64,000 nucleotides of DNA, taken from Clostridiales bacterium. Lineage in GTDB: Bacteria > Bacillota > Clostridia > Christensenellales > Aristaeellaceae. The DNA is taken from NCBI GenBank assembly GCA_012517815.1, contig JAAYUF010000059.1, positions 34,260 to 98,259 of the forward strand. The letters are read 5' to 3'. The notes below the pieces were generated by a model. It made no database searches. It saw nothing but the letters and a program-made list of their open reading frames with translations, and had not been told where the DNA came from. The translations under genes and the position numbers were made by a program. Below are positions 33,344 through 42,495 of this stretch, piece after piece (the first letter of the stretch is position 1; every line of letters starts with the position of its first letter).

Positions 33344-35175
33344 ATCGTGCACAACCCCTCGATTCGCTCAATGCCGCAACCGTTGCAGCCTTCCCGGCAA
33401 TCCGGCGTGGTTTCGGCGCGCAGGGCGCGCTCCGCTTCCAGCCTCAGGTAGGCCTTGGTGACGCCGATATCGATAAAGTCCCACGGAAGGAGTTCCTGCG
33501 CGCCGCGTTCGCGGTTGGCGTAAAAAGCCGGGTCCAGGTTGCAGTCCGCAAACGCCCGCATCCAGAGATCATAGCGGAACTGATCGCTCCATCCATCCAG
33601 CCGGCAGCCAAGCTCCCACGCGCGGTAGAGCACATCCGCAAGCCTGCGGTCGCCCACGGCGAAACAGGCTTCCAGAAGGCTCACAGAAGGATCGTGCCAA
33701 TGGAACGTAACGCCGCGCAGGTTGAGCATCCGGCGAAGCTCCGCCTGTTTGGCCCGGACGGTTTCCATGGTATCCTGCGCGTTCCACTGAAACGGCGTAA
33801 ACGGCTTGGGTACGAACACCGAGGCGCTGCAGGTAACCCTGAGCCCCTTGGCGCGCTGCCCCTTGGGAACGGCGTAATAAGCGTTCACGGCTTCGCGCGC
33901 CAGATGGGCGATGCCTTCCAGGTCAGCCTGCGTTTCGGTTGGCAGCCCGATCATGAAATAGAGCTTCACGCTGTTCCAGCCGCCCTCAAACGCCTCCCGC
34001 AGCCTCGACAGCAGATCGGTCTGCGTTACGCCCTTGTTGATCACATCCCGAAGGCGCTGGGTGCCGGCTTCCGGCGCAAAGGTCAGGCTGGTCTTTTTCA
34101 CCTTTTGGGTTTGCGCCAGCGAATCCCCCACGACGCTGTCGATGCGAAGCGAAGGCAGCGAAATGCTCACCCGGCGCGAGGCGAAGCGCTCCATCAGCTT
34201 TTGGCAAAGCTCGCTCAGCTTGGAGTAATCCCCGCTGGAAAGCGACGAGAGCGAAATTTCCTCATACCCGGTGCTGTCCACCAGCTGCTCAGCCAGCTGC
34301 AACAGGCGATCGACGCTGCGCTCCCGCACGGGGCGGTAGAGCATCCCGGCCTGGCAGAAGCGGCAGCCGCGCGTGCAGCCGCGCATGATCTCCAGCATGA
34401 TCCTGTCGTGAACGATCTGCGTATACGGTACGGGGATGGCGCCGGGATACGCAGCCGCGTCCAGGTCGGCCACGCAGCATTTGGTCACGGTTGCGGGCGC
34501 GGCGGCGTCGATCGGGTCAAAGCTTTGCAGGGTGCCGTCCCCGTGATACCGGGCGCTGTAGAACGCCGGAACGTAAACGCCGGGGATGCCGGCCAGCCGC
34601 CGGAGTATTTCCAAGCGCGCCAGTCCCTGCTTCCTGCCGTCGTGGACGGCGTCTGTGACCTTCACGATCACCTCTTCGCCGTCGCCCAGCATGAACGCGT
34701 CGATAAAGGCGTGCAACGGCTCGGGGTTGTACGCGCAGGGCCCGCCGGCTACCACGATGGGGTCCGATTCCACGCGCGCCGCCGATTTTACGGGGATGCC
34801 GCCCAGCGAGAGCATTTCCAGAATGTTGGTGTAACTCATCTCATATTGCAGGGTGAAGCCGACGATATCAAACCGGTTGAGCGCCGTGCGGCTCTCCAGC
34901 GAAAAAAGCGGAATGTTTTCCCGGCGCATCCCTTCCAGCATATCGATCCACGGCATGCAAACGCGCTCGCATACGGCGTAAGGCAAAGCGTTGAGAATAT
35001 CGTAGAGAATCTTCATCCCCAGGTGAGACATGGCGACTTCGTAGGTATCCGGGAAGCAAAACGCAAAAGAAACCTCGGCCTGCGCGATGGGCTTAACCTC
35101 GGTGTTCATTTCACCTCCCGTATAACGGGCGGGCTTCTCCACCCGTTCCAGCAACTGTTCGATGCGGTCGATCAT
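33334..35175 (-). CDS. TIGR03960-type B12-binding-like radical SAM protein
   Basis: This 613-aa protein begins with a cobalamin-binding-like domain (about 1-200; GGPCAYNPEPLHAFIDAFMLGDGEE) followed by a radical SAM domain with cluster motif CTRGCRFCQAG and the SAM-binding LTFAPEAGTQRLRDVINKG. The C-terminus adds two cysteine pairs (CREGCNGCG and CTICG), perhaps for an extra metal centre. ATG 35175 follows GGAGGAAGATC. It leads an operon with DUF2344, rng, miaB and ymcA, all RNA-related, which suggests an RNA substrate; the reaction is unknown. Confidence 0.92.
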   Translation of the reverse strand: MIDRIEQLLERVEKPARYTGGEMNTEVKPIAQAEVSFAFCFPDTYEVAMSHLGMKILYDILNALPYAVCERVCMPWIDMLEGMRRENIPLFSLESRTALNRFDIVGFTLQYEMSYTNILEMLSLGGIPVKSAARVESDPIVVAGGPCAYNPEPLHAFIDAFMLGDGEEVIVKVTDAVHDGRKQGLARLEILRRLAGIPGVYVPAFYSARYHGDGTLQSFDPIDAAAPATVTKCCVADLDAAAYPGAIPVPYTQIVHDRIMLEIMRGCTRGCRFCQAGMLYRPVRERSVDRLLQLAEQLVDSTGYEEISLSSLSSGDYSKLSELCQKLMERFASRRVSISLPSLRIDSVVGDSLAQTQKVKKTSLTFAPEAGTQRLRDVINKGVTQTDLLSRLREAFEGGWNSVKLYFMIGLPTETQADLEGIAHLAREAVNAYYAVPKGQRAKGLRVTCSASVFVPKPFTPFQWNAQDTMETVRAKQAELRRMLNLRGVTFHWHDPSVSLLEACFAVGDRRLADVLYRAWELGCRLDGWSDQFRYDLWMRAFADCNLDPAFYANRERGAQELLPWDFIDIGVTKAYLRLEAERALRAETTPDCREGCNGCGIERIEGLCTICG

Positions 35176-35205
35176 GATCTTCCTCCATTCGGCGTTTCCC
35201 TCGAT

Positions 35206-35234
35206 ACTCTACCATGACCGCTCGGGTTTTTCAA
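35206..35234 (-). promoter_or_regulatory. promoter of the radical SAM-rng-miaB operon
   Basis: On the minus strand TTGAAA, 17 bp, TAGAGT, about 25 nt before the ribosome site. Confidence 0.75.
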
Positions 35235-35243
35235 CCGCGGAAG

Positions 35244-35272
35244 AAAAAAACGCCGCACCGTGGCGGGTGCGG
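35244..35272 (-). terminator. terminator of the glutamate-cysteine-ligase-like gene
   Basis: On the minus strand CCGCACC-cgccac-GGTGCGG followed by CGTTTTTTT, lying just upstream of the next promoter and about 400 nt after the TAG stop. Confidence 0.8.
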
Positions 35273-35670
35273 GTTGAGCTGCGCTTGGCCTGCGACGCGC
35301 CTGACGGGAGGCTTGTCCTGCCGTTTGGGCCGCTGCCGCGAGGTAAGCTTTGCACGTGGATTTTCGCCCGATGCGGGGCGGGGTACCATCGCCGTTGGCC
35401 GGAAATCCGGCTTCAGGGCGGAACTTACCGACGAACGGCGTCGCGGCAACGCGCATCCCTGCCGCAAGGGGGAGTTCCGCTGGCGGATGGGTCTTTCCCC
35501 GCTCGCGGAAAGCGAGCACACCTGCCCGGCAAAGCTGCGCGGGCTTGCAGCGGCTTTGTGACAAGCAGGCGGCCCGGCCCGGCGCGTGCAGTCGACGGCT
35601 TGCGCCTTGGGTGTTCTCGTATCGGTGCTCCGTGAGTCCGTCAAAACGGCATGCGCTCCGACGGCCAATG
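35273..35670. other. 398-bp 3' region without a supported gene
   Basis: It is probably the long 3' trailer of the glutamate-cysteine-ligase-like transcript. Several overlapping chance ORFs occur on both strands; none has a ribosome site or family look. Confidence 0.45.
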
Positions 35671-37092
35671 CTATTCCGCGGCGACGCCGGCCGGCATCGT
35701 TTGCCCTCCCCGGGCGAACCCGCCGTCAGCACCCGGTTCGGCGGACGAAAATGGCTGCTTCGGCGTTTCCCCGTTTGTCCGGGGCTGATCAAACGGCTCG
35801 CCAAGTTCAGCGCGGGCCATGAACGCGCGCGCCTCCCCGCGCGCTTTCTCTTCGCGGATCAGCCAGGCGGCGGGAGAATCCAGCAGGGAGATGCGATCCT
35901 CCAGCGGGGACAGCATGGCTTCCTCGCCGTAACCCCTTTGCCGCAAGCCCTTGCGTGCGAGCGAGAGCAGTTCCCGCGCGTAATGCAGGGAATCCTCCGT
36001 ATCCGCAAACGCGCAGGAGCCGAGCGAAGCCTGCCGGTTGCGCTCGTTGGGCGCGGGCATCGGGTGGTGGGCGTCAAAATCCCGCGCCAGCGCCAGCGTT
36101 TCGCTCAGCACCGTGCGCAGGCCCAGGTTGAAGGCCGAAGGCGTAAACGCGTTGGAAAACGGCTGCGCGCAGAGGATGCGGTATTCCACGGTGCCGTAGG
36201 AGGTGGTCACGATGTTTCGTTCCAGATCCAGCGAGTGGATATCTTCCGCCAGCGCGTCCGGCCGCTGAAAGTATTCGCGCACCGGCGTCGGGGTAAACAG
36301 GTTCAGTCCGCCGTCCCGCTTGCGCATGAACAGGCACACGTCGCCGTAGCTGTGGGCGATCTCTTCGGCCGTGGAAAGGCCAAGCTTCTGCGCGCCTACC
36401 AGCCCGATCTGCCGGAAAGAGGATCGCATGTACAGTTCGTTGCGCACGCACAGGTAGTGGCGGCCGTCCAGCCGTGCGGGAGAATCCGAAAACAGCAGGA
36501 TGTTGATCCAGTCCAGGCGGGTAAAAAGCTCGAATAGGAGCGGCAGTTCCTCCACGGTGGTGTTGAAATGCACCTGCTCGGAAGAGATCACGCAGTAGAA
36601 GTCCTTGTAGTATCGTCGTTTCATGCGGTGGTGCTGAAAGTATTCCGCGATGGCCAGCGTCAGCTCCCGCTCGATCAGGTGCGGGTTGCGGTCCCTGGCC
36701 AGAAAGGGATTGAAGCCGACGCCTAAAAGACAGTGCTCCTCGGCGGCCAGCGCCTGCTGCTCCGCCGCCAGCGTTTCCCGGAAACGGCTGTACAGGGGCC
36801 ACAGCGACGGCGCGCTTGTGGACGCGAACTCCACATTCTCAAGGCAGGTGTCAAACGTAAGCACATTCCCCGCGCCATCCTCGACAGCCAAAGGCGTCCC
36901 GTCCTGTCCGCATCGGGAAATCCGGTAGCCAAGCGGTTTCATCGCGCCCATCAGGGTATGCGCGACGGTCACGTCAAACGGTTTCTTGGGAAAAGGAACC
37001 AGCGGAAACTCCAATTCTACGCCCACGTGATTTTTGTGATTGTGCAGGATCCCGTCCGTCAGGTATTGATACAGCAGCCTGTCTATGTCCAA
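35671..37092 (-). CDS. glutamate-cysteine ligase-like ATP-grasp-type enzyme (GCS2 family)
   Basis: This 473-aa protein resembles carboxylate-amine ligases of the glutamate-cysteine ligase type: NHVGVELEFPLVP near the N-terminus (GVE-x-E binds metal), CLENVEFASTSAP, SSEQVHFNTTVEELP, and GTVEYRILCAQPF. I start at TTG 37092 (MDIDRLLYQYL) behind GAGGGGAG; the 52 residues before it in the ORF track overlap the leader and promoter and lack similarity. The product may be gamma-glutamylcysteine or another gamma-glutamyl compound. The C-terminal 40 residues are Gly/Ala/Pro-rich and end at TAG. Confidence 0.85.
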   Translation of the reverse strand: MDIDRLLYQYLTDGILHNHKNHVGVELEFPLVPFPKKPFDVTVAHTLMGAMKPLGYRISRCGQDGTPLAVEDGAGNVLTFDTCLENVEFASTSAPSLWPLYSRFRETLAAEQQALAAEEHCLLGVGFNPFLARDRNPHLIERELTLAIAEYFQHHRMKRRYYKDFYCVISSEQVHFNTTVEELPLLFELFTRLDWINILLFSDSPARLDGRHYLCVRNELYMRSSFRQIGLVGAQKLGLSTAEEIAHSYGDVCLFMRKRDGGLNLFTPTPVREYFQRPDALAEDIHSLDLERNIVTTSYGTVEYRILCAQPFSNAFTPSAFNLGLRTVLSETLALARDFDAHHPMPAPNERNRQASLGSCAFADTEDSLHYARELLSLARKGLRQRGYGEEAMLSPLEDRISLLDSPAAWLIREEKARGEARAFMARAELGEPFDQPRTNGETPKQPFSSAEPGADGGFARGGQTMPAGVAAE

Positions 37093-37243
37093 AAGACGAC
37101 CGCTCCCCTCTCCAGTGTTCGATGGTTGGAACCATGGTTTGGACGTTACGTTATCAGGGGGTGAACCTTGGCCGTAAGGGCCGGTAACGGGACCCGCGCG
37201 TAAGGGGTTCGGGCGTTTTGCGGCTTGCTTTTGCGGTCGATCC

Positions 37244-37249
37244 ATCATA
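37244..37249 (-). promoter_or_regulatory. extended -10 promoter of the ligase-like gene
   Basis: On the minus strand TGTGC-TATGAT with no clear -35; it gives a leader of about 140 nt. Confidence 0.5.
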
Positions 37250-37316
37250 GCACAAATCCCCTGAGATGTCGATGTTCCAAAGCATAAAAAACGGCTCTTA
37301 CAGCACCTTTTTACGG

Positions 37317-37345
37317 TTGTGCGGCTCCTTCCTTTTGTGTATAAT
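37317..37345 (+). promoter_or_regulatory. promoter of the DUF2156 gene
   Basis: TTGTGC, 17 bp, TATAAT; it is divergent from the ligase-like gene and leaves a leader of about 190 nt in which I recognise no motif. Confidence 0.75.
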
Positions 37346-37544
37346 GAGTACCGCCCGCACGCCCCAAATGCAACGCGGCAGGAAGCGTGACGGTTTCAAG
37401 GCGGCCAATTTGGTGGATACTATCCCTGAGCCTTCGGTCGTCTGCAAGCAGGATGGTATTCGCCCTACGGCGTGAGGCGGTTGCCGTCGGTCCTTATTTG
37501 ACGGGCGCAGCCGAGGCCTGACGGATCAGAAAGAAGATGGATTT

Positions 37545-38414
37545 TTGTTTCACCCCCTGACGCGCGATGATTTGCCTGAAATCTGGAGAAGGCAACAAAA
37601 ACTGAATACCCTGAGCAGCGAGTTCGACGCTTTCCGGCTGTATGCCTGGTTGCCGCTGGACCGCAGCGCGGTTGCGTTCTGGCGCAACCAGTTTGTGCTG
37701 CGCTGCCGCGCGCAGGGGGAGATCTGGTATATCGCGCCGCCGGAAACGGAAGATTTTCACTCGCTTCTGGACGCGCTGGCAGCGTATGAGCGCGCGCAGG
37801 GCGGCACGCAGCTGCGTTTCCTCAACGCAGGCCGTCCGATGGAAGATTTCCCCTCCCGCTTTACCGCCACGCCGCGCCGCGACCTGTACGATTACCTCTA
37901 CCAGGCGCAGGACCTGATTGGTTTGCGCGGGCGCGCCTATCAGGCGCGTCGCAACCAGATATCGCAGTTCAAGCGCGCCTATGACTGGCGTTTTGAGCCT
38001 TTGTGCGCCGGAAACCGGGACGCCTGCCTCGCGATCACCGATCGCTGGGATGCGGCGCACGAAGGCGTCATGGTCGGTTACGAGCGCACGGCCATCGAGC
38101 GCATGGTCACGCTGGATCAGGCGTACGGCCAAAGCGGCGGCATTCTGTTTGCCGACGGAGAACCGGCGGCGTTCGCGATCGGCTCCCACCCGCGCCCCGC
38201 GCTGCTGGATATTGTCGCGGAAAAAGCGCTGCCCGCCTATACCGGCGCCTACGCGATGATCATCCAGGCCTACGCCGTGCACGCGCACGAGCTGGCGCCG
38301 TTTGAGTACATCAACCGCGAGGAGGACATGGGGTTGGAGAACCTGCGCAATGCCAAGCAACAGCTCAAACCTGTGCGGTTGTTGGAAAAAACGCTGATGA
38401 CCGAGGCGCTGTAG
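37545..38414 (+). CDS. DUF2156 protein (phosphatidylglycerol lysyltransferase C-terminal-like)
   Basis: This 289-aa protein matches the DUF2156/LPG_synthase_C acyltransferase fold, related to aminoacyl-lipid and FemX-type transferases. Visible are RRNQISQFKRAYDWRFEPL, VGYERTAIERMVTLDQAYGQSGGILFADGEPAAFAIG, and the family-typical end EYINREEDMGLENLRNAKQQLKPVRLLEK. The start is TTG 37545 behind AGAAAGAAGATGG, the only plausible in-frame start. It lacks the membrane helices of full MprF-type enzymes. It ends at TAG exactly where the family ends, so TAG acts as a stop. Substrate unknown. Confidence 0.88.
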   Translation: MFHPLTRDDLPEIWRRQQKLNTLSSEFDAFRLYAWLPLDRSAVAFWRNQFVLRCRAQGEIWYIAPPETEDFHSLLDALAAYERAQGGTQLRFLNAGRPMEDFPSRFTATPRRDLYDYLYQAQDLIGLRGRAYQARRNQISQFKRAYDWRFEPLCAGNRDACLAITDRWDAAHEGVMVGYERTAIERMVTLDQAYGQSGGILFADGEPAAFAIGSHPRPALLDIVAEKALPAYTGAYAMIIQAYAVHAHELAPFEYINREEDMGLENLRNAKQQLKPVRLLEKTLMTEAL

Positions 38415-39042
38415 AGGGTCCGCAGGGTTGGCGGCGCTACGCCGGATGATTGTCGTTCCACAGAGCGCTTCGGCTCGCCCAATCGGTTGCCGCTCCGCAA
38501 AGCCGCGCTTCAAACGCGCCCGCCCGCGAAGCGCCAAACTCAGCGCCCCGGCGTGCATCTGGTTGGCGTTGACGGGCGAGCCCGCGCGCGAAGCGCCAAA
38601 CCCTTCGCGCCCGTGCGCCGATACCGTGTGGTTTGTTTCGCTGCGCAGGCGGGCTCGTCTGCCCGCGCGCGGTTTTCCGTTTGCCGTTGCGTTGTTGCGC
38701 AACGGCGTTTCAGGGCTATCGGCATGCGATGATCTTCCTGCGTTGCTCACCGTCGGCCTGGCCGGAGCCTGCCACGCCGACCATCCCATGGGCGGCGGAT
38801 GTACCCAAAGCCTGATGCCGCAATCGATTCGACCATGCCTGCGCCGCCCGCCGCTTTCTCATACGTTTTCCATTGATGAGCGCAGCAAAGCGCACGAGCG
38901 TTTTCTTGTGTGACGAGGCGCGGAAGCGAAGGCGCAGCGGCGCTATAGAGGGCTTTCGCCAAGTAACTGCGGAAGAAATGCGCCACGAGCGGGGTACGCT
39001 CCTGATCTGAAACCATTTATGGCCGCTGCTCTCCCGCCGTAA
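38415..39042. other. 628-bp convergent stretch without a supported gene
   Basis: It contains an inverted repeat at 38683-38706 (GCCGTTGCG-ttgttg-CGCAACGGC followed by GTTT), a possible weak terminator for the DUF2156 gene, and a 15-bp direct repeat CGCGAAGCGCCAAAC at 38525 and 38587. The ORFs here are read-through or chance frames. Confidence 0.5.
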
Positions 39043-39077
39043 GGAAAGCCGCCCCGTTTTGCTGCGGAGCGGCTTTG
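39043..39077 (-). terminator. terminator of the peptidoglycan-binding protein gene
   Basis: On the minus strand AAAGCCGC and GCGGCTTT form the base of a stem with an inner CCG/CGG and a short loop; CCTT follows. Confidence 0.7.
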
Positions 39078-39110
39078 TCTGATGTTTGCGGCCGGGCTGT
39101 CGATGCCCCG

Positions 39111-41663
39111 TCAGTTGCTCACGCGCGCCAGCGTCGCGGCCCACCCGAGGTCGATCGCCTTCTGGTGGGACGTGGCGTAGGGCCCGATCGAGGCCACCTG
39201 CTCGGCGGTGCGCGGGAAGTGGATGCACAGGTGCCCGTCAAAATCGTTGGTGCGGATATGGTTTACGCCGTGCGGCGTATCGTGCGTGGAGGCCATGTAC
39301 ACCCGTCCGTCGCTGAACACCACCCAGACGGCCTTGGGCGTCCAGGTCGTTTTCCCGCCGAAAGCCTTGCGCATATTGGCGGTGTCTTCCGCGGTCAGGG
39401 GTTCGCCGTCCGCGTGGGCGCCGAAGCTGAACAGGTTCACCTGCCAGCTGATGCCGTTGACAAAATCGTACACGGTCACGTTGGGGTAAAGCTTGCAGCG
39501 CGCCTTGATCTCCGTGTACCAGTTGGCGTAGCGCACGCTGGATGCGCTGGGCGCGGTGCTCAGCGTCGGGGCGGAAGCGTTGGATACGCTTGACGTGCTG
39601 CCGCTGGCGGTGCTGGCGTTCAGGCTGTTCAGCTTGGCCAGCGTCTTGCTGCCCGCGACGCCGTCCGCCGTAAGGCCGTTCGCCTGCTGAAAGGCGATCA
39701 GCGCCAAGCTGGTCTTTGTGCCAAACTTGCCGTCCGCCGTGCCCGTCAGGAAGCCCAGTGTGATCAGGCGCTCCTGCATATCCTTAACCGTATCGCCGAC
39801 GGTGCCCAGTTTCAGCGTCGTGGTGGTGCTCACCGTATTCTTGACCGCCGCGTTGGAGTACAGCAGGGCCTGTGTTTTGGTGCCGGCCACGCCGTCGCGG
39901 GTCAGGCTGTTGCTGGTCTGGAACGCGACCAGCGCGGTGCGTGTCGCCGCGCCAAAGGTACCGTCCGCGGTTCCGGTTAGGTACCCCAGTTCGATCAGCC
40001 TGTTTTGCAGCGTCGTAACCTCGTCGCCCGTATCGCCGTAGCGCAGGGTGGTCGTCCCGGTGGTCAAGGCGACGTCGCCGCCGATGGCGGAATCGCTGAA
40101 GAGCACAAGTTGCGTCTGGTAGCCGGCCTTGCCGTCCACCGTCAGGCCGTTGGCTTTCTGGAAGGCGCGCACAGCGGCGATGTCCTCCGCCAGGTAGACC
40201 CCGTCCAGCCGCGAAGTGTAGTACCCCAACTCCACGAGCCTTTGCTGAAGGCTTAAGACCATCGAACCGCGGGAACCGGATTGGATGGTAACGGTCGTTT
40301 CCTGCGTGATCACCAGCGTCGGCGTCGGGGTCGGCGTCGCCGTAGCGGACGCGTAGATGGGGCTTGCGGCAAAGAGCACCGTACGCGTAATCGCGCCGCA
40401 AACGCCGTCCTGCGCCAGCCCGTTTTTCTTCTGGAACGCCTTCAGCGCGGTTGCGGTCGCGTTTCCAAACTTGCCGTCCACGCTGCCGGTGAAGTAGCCC
40501 AGGTCTTTTAAGCGCTGCTGCACCTTCTTGACGTCCTCGCCGGTATCCCCGCTGCGCAGCGTATCGGTAGGCGGCGCGACCGTCGGCGACGGCGTCGGGG
40601 TGATAATCGCCGAGGCCGTCAGCGCCGTAGCGCCGTTGAGGATGGTCAGCACATCGGCGGTTGCGATTCCGTCGGCCGTTATGCCGGTTTTTTTCTGGAA
40701 TGCCTTGATGGCGGTCACCGTCGCCTTGTCGCAGGTACCGCTGATATCGCCGGCGTAATACCCCAGTTCCGCCAGGCGCGTCTGCATCTTTTCCACGGCT
40801 TCGCCGGTATCGCCGGACTGGATGGTCACGCCCGCCACCATCGGCACGGTTTTCACCGTTTTGCGGGTGCCTTTGCTGTTCTTGGGTTTTCCTTCAAATA
40901 GCAGCAGCTGCAGGGACGTGTCGGCGACCCCGTCCTCCGTGAGGCCGTTCTTTTTTTCAAAGGCGAGCACGGCGGCTTTGGTGCCCGCGCCGAACTTGGC
41001 ATCCACTGTCGAGGTGTAGTACCCCAGTTCGGTCAGCGCTTCTTGCAGCGCCCGCACGTGAGAACCGGTGGAGCCCGTTTTCACCTCGGTATACTTGGAC
41101 GCGTCGGGGCTTACGGTTGTGGTGGGGACGGGCGTGGGCGTGGGGATGCTTGCCAAAACGAGATACGCGGTCATCACATAGCCGGTGCGTCCGCTGTACT
41201 TCACCTTGGCAAATCCGTTGGAGGTCACGCTGTAGACGGTGACCATCTCGTCCTGCGGGATCACCGTCAGCACGGTGGCCGCCTCGTCCGCGGCTTTGCG
41301 CAGTTTGACGCGCGAGACCGTGACCGTATCGTAGGGATAGCTGCTGACCCCCGTCAGCGCTTCCTGCGGGGTCGGGGTTACGCTTTCGTCCACCCCGTCG
41401 ATGTATTTGATCATGGCGTAGCCGGTATAGGTGAGGTAGGTCACCTTGTAGAAATTTCCGGATTTCGCCAGCACCGTCACGGTATCCCCGGCGTTGATCG
41501 TCGCCAGCACCACGGAGGTCGTACTGGCGTATTTGCGAAGCTTAACGCTTTCGCCCGACTGGGTGTCATAGGGATACGTCGTCGCCGCCGCCTGTACCGC
41601 CGCGGACATCGCCAGCGTGAAACCCAACAGCAACGCCAATATGCGGGATAAGCGATTCTTCAT
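39111..41663 (-). CDS. secreted protein with two SH3 and six peptidoglycan-binding repeats
   Basis: This is an 850-aa exported cell-wall protein. A signal peptide (MKNRLSRILALLLGFTLAMSAAVQA) is followed by two SH3-like domains, each starting YPYDT and ending in TGYAMIKYI or TGYVMTAYL, then six PG_binding_1 repeats of about 65-75 residues (pattern G-x-V-x-x-L-Q-x-R-L-x-x-L-G-Y-...-F-Q-K-x-N-G-L-x-x-D-G) separated by Thr/Pro linkers, and a 140-residue C-terminal domain (KLYPNVTVYDFVNGISWQV...HDTPHGVNHIRTNDFDGHLCIHFPRT) that is shared by other clostridial wall proteins but has no function I can name; the HLCIHF and H-D-x-P-H residues look catalytic or metal-binding. ATG 41663 lies 70 nt after a strong promoter. 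Confidence 0.92.
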   Translation of the reverse strand: MKNRLSRILALLLGFTLAMSAAVQAAATTYPYDTQSGESVKLRKYASTTSVVLATINAGDTVTVLAKSGNFYKVTYLTYTGYAMIKYIDGVDESVTPTPQEALTGVSSYPYDTVTVSRVKLRKAADEAATVLTVIPQDEMVTVYSVTSNGFAKVKYSGRTGYVMTAYLVLASIPTPTPVPTTTVSPDASKYTEVKTGSTGSHVRALQEALTELGYYTSTVDAKFGAGTKAAVLAFEKKNGLTEDGVADTSLQLLLFEGKPKNSKGTRKTVKTVPMVAGVTIQSGDTGEAVEKMQTRLAELGYYAGDISGTCDKATVTAIKAFQKKTGITADGIATADVLTILNGATALTASAIITPTPSPTVAPPTDTLRSGDTGEDVKKVQQRLKDLGYFTGSVDGKFGNATATALKAFQKKNGLAQDGVCGAITRTVLFAASPIYASATATPTPTPTLVITQETTVTIQSGSRGSMVLSLQQRLVELGYYTSRLDGVYLAEDIAAVRAFQKANGLTVDGKAGYQTQLVLFSDSAIGGDVALTTGTTTLRYGDTGDEVTTLQNRLIELGYLTGTADGTFGAATRTALVAFQTSNSLTRDGVAGTKTQALLYSNAAVKNTVSTTTTLKLGTVGDTVKDMQERLITLGFLTGTADGKFGTKTSLALIAFQQANGLTADGVAGSKTLAKLNSLNASTASGSTSSVSNASAPTLSTAPSASSVRYANWYTEIKARCKLYPNVTVYDFVNGISWQVNLFSFGAHADGEPLTAEDTANMRKAFGGKTTWTPKAVWVVFSDGRVYMASTHDTPHGVNHIRTNDFDGHLCIHFPRTAEQVASIGPYATSHQKAIDLGWAATLARVSN

Positions 41664-41732
41664 TGTTGTTCATCCTCCAAACGCCGGTCCCGAAAAACGC
41701 GGCAAACACAGCATCAGCAAGCAACCAAGCCT

Positions 41733-41761
41733 ATTGTAGGGTAGAATGTTAAGCCTGTCAA
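41733..41761 (-). promoter_or_regulatory. promoter of the peptidoglycan-binding protein gene
   Basis: On the minus strand consensus TTGACA, 17 bp, TACAAT. Confidence 0.9.
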
Positions 41762-41787
41762 GAAAAGATATCATATTTACGTAACAT

Positions 41788-42495
41788 TTATCGCGTTTTC
41801 CGCGCTTGGGAGCCGGAACGAGGCCGTCTTTTTCGAGCGGTCCGCTTCTCCACATAGGCCCGAACCTCGGAAAACGCGTCGGCATCACATCGCCAGTGCA
41901 TCGCCAGCCAGAAACGCGGCCGATACAGCAAAACCACGCCGGTTTCAGCCCAGTAACGGGCGCGCCGCACCTCGGCCCACGGCAGATCGTTCTTTCGCAG
42001 GCAGATCAGACCCTCCGCGCGTTGCTCGCGGCCTTCCGGCGGCTCGTCGGGCATTGAGCGGGGCGACATGAGCCGCGCGTAGAAGCGCAGGGGCGTCGGA
42101 TTGCGCAGGTACGTCGCCAGATGCGCCCCTTTCGCGTCCAGTACGCACCGCACGGTTTCCGTCCCCTGCAGCCACAGCATCAACGCCGTCGCCGCAAGCA
42201 GGACCGCCAGCGCGAGCATCAGCGTCCAGAAAAATCCCTGCGCCAGCACCGCCTGAATGCCTGCGCCGCCTTCCGCCCGGCCTTCGATCAGCAGCACGAT
42301 GCCAAGCGCCAGCACGATCACCGGCACAACCACGCGCAGCATTGCGTTCCACGAAAACCAGTCCGTCACCGGTCGCCGTTCATAGGTCAGGGTGAGGTGC
42401 TCGCCGGTTCTGGCGAGTTTGCTCCCGCAGCGCGGGCACAGTGCGCCCGGGGGCACCTCCGCCCCGCATTTTTTGCAGTGGTTGGTGAAAGCCAT
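41788..42495 (-). CDS. zinc-ribbon membrane protein of unknown function
   Basis: This 235-aa protein starts at ATG 42495 behind AAGGAGAG. The first 25 residues form a zinc ribbon (HCKKCGAEVPPGALCPRCGS, two CxxC pairs). Two membrane helices follow (VVVPVIVLALGIVLLI and FFWTLMLALAVLLAATALMLW), then a cytoplasmic domain of about 110 residues with LPWAEVRRARYWAETGVVLLYRPRFW, reminiscent of PH-like domains, and a strongly basic tail (RTARKRRPRSGSQARKTR). I cannot assign a function. The ORF-track extension upstream has no support. Confidence 0.82.
   Translation of the reverse strand: MAFTNHCKKCGAEVPPGALCPRCGSKLARTGEHLTLTYERRPVTDWFSWNAMLRVVVPVIVLALGIVLLIEGRAEGGAGIQAVLAQGFFWTLMLALAVLLAATALMLWLQGTETVRCVLDAKGAHLATYLRNPTPLRFYARLMSPRSMPDEPPEGREQRAEGLICLRKNDLPWAEVRRARYWAETGVVLLYRPRFWLAMHWRCDADAFSEVRAYVEKRTARKRRPRSGSQARKTR

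Noticed and set aside
39600-41100. Tandem DNA repeats, possible CRISPR or satellite
   Set aside because: They are the coding repeats of six peptidoglycan-binding domains with variable spacing, not identical repeats with spacers.
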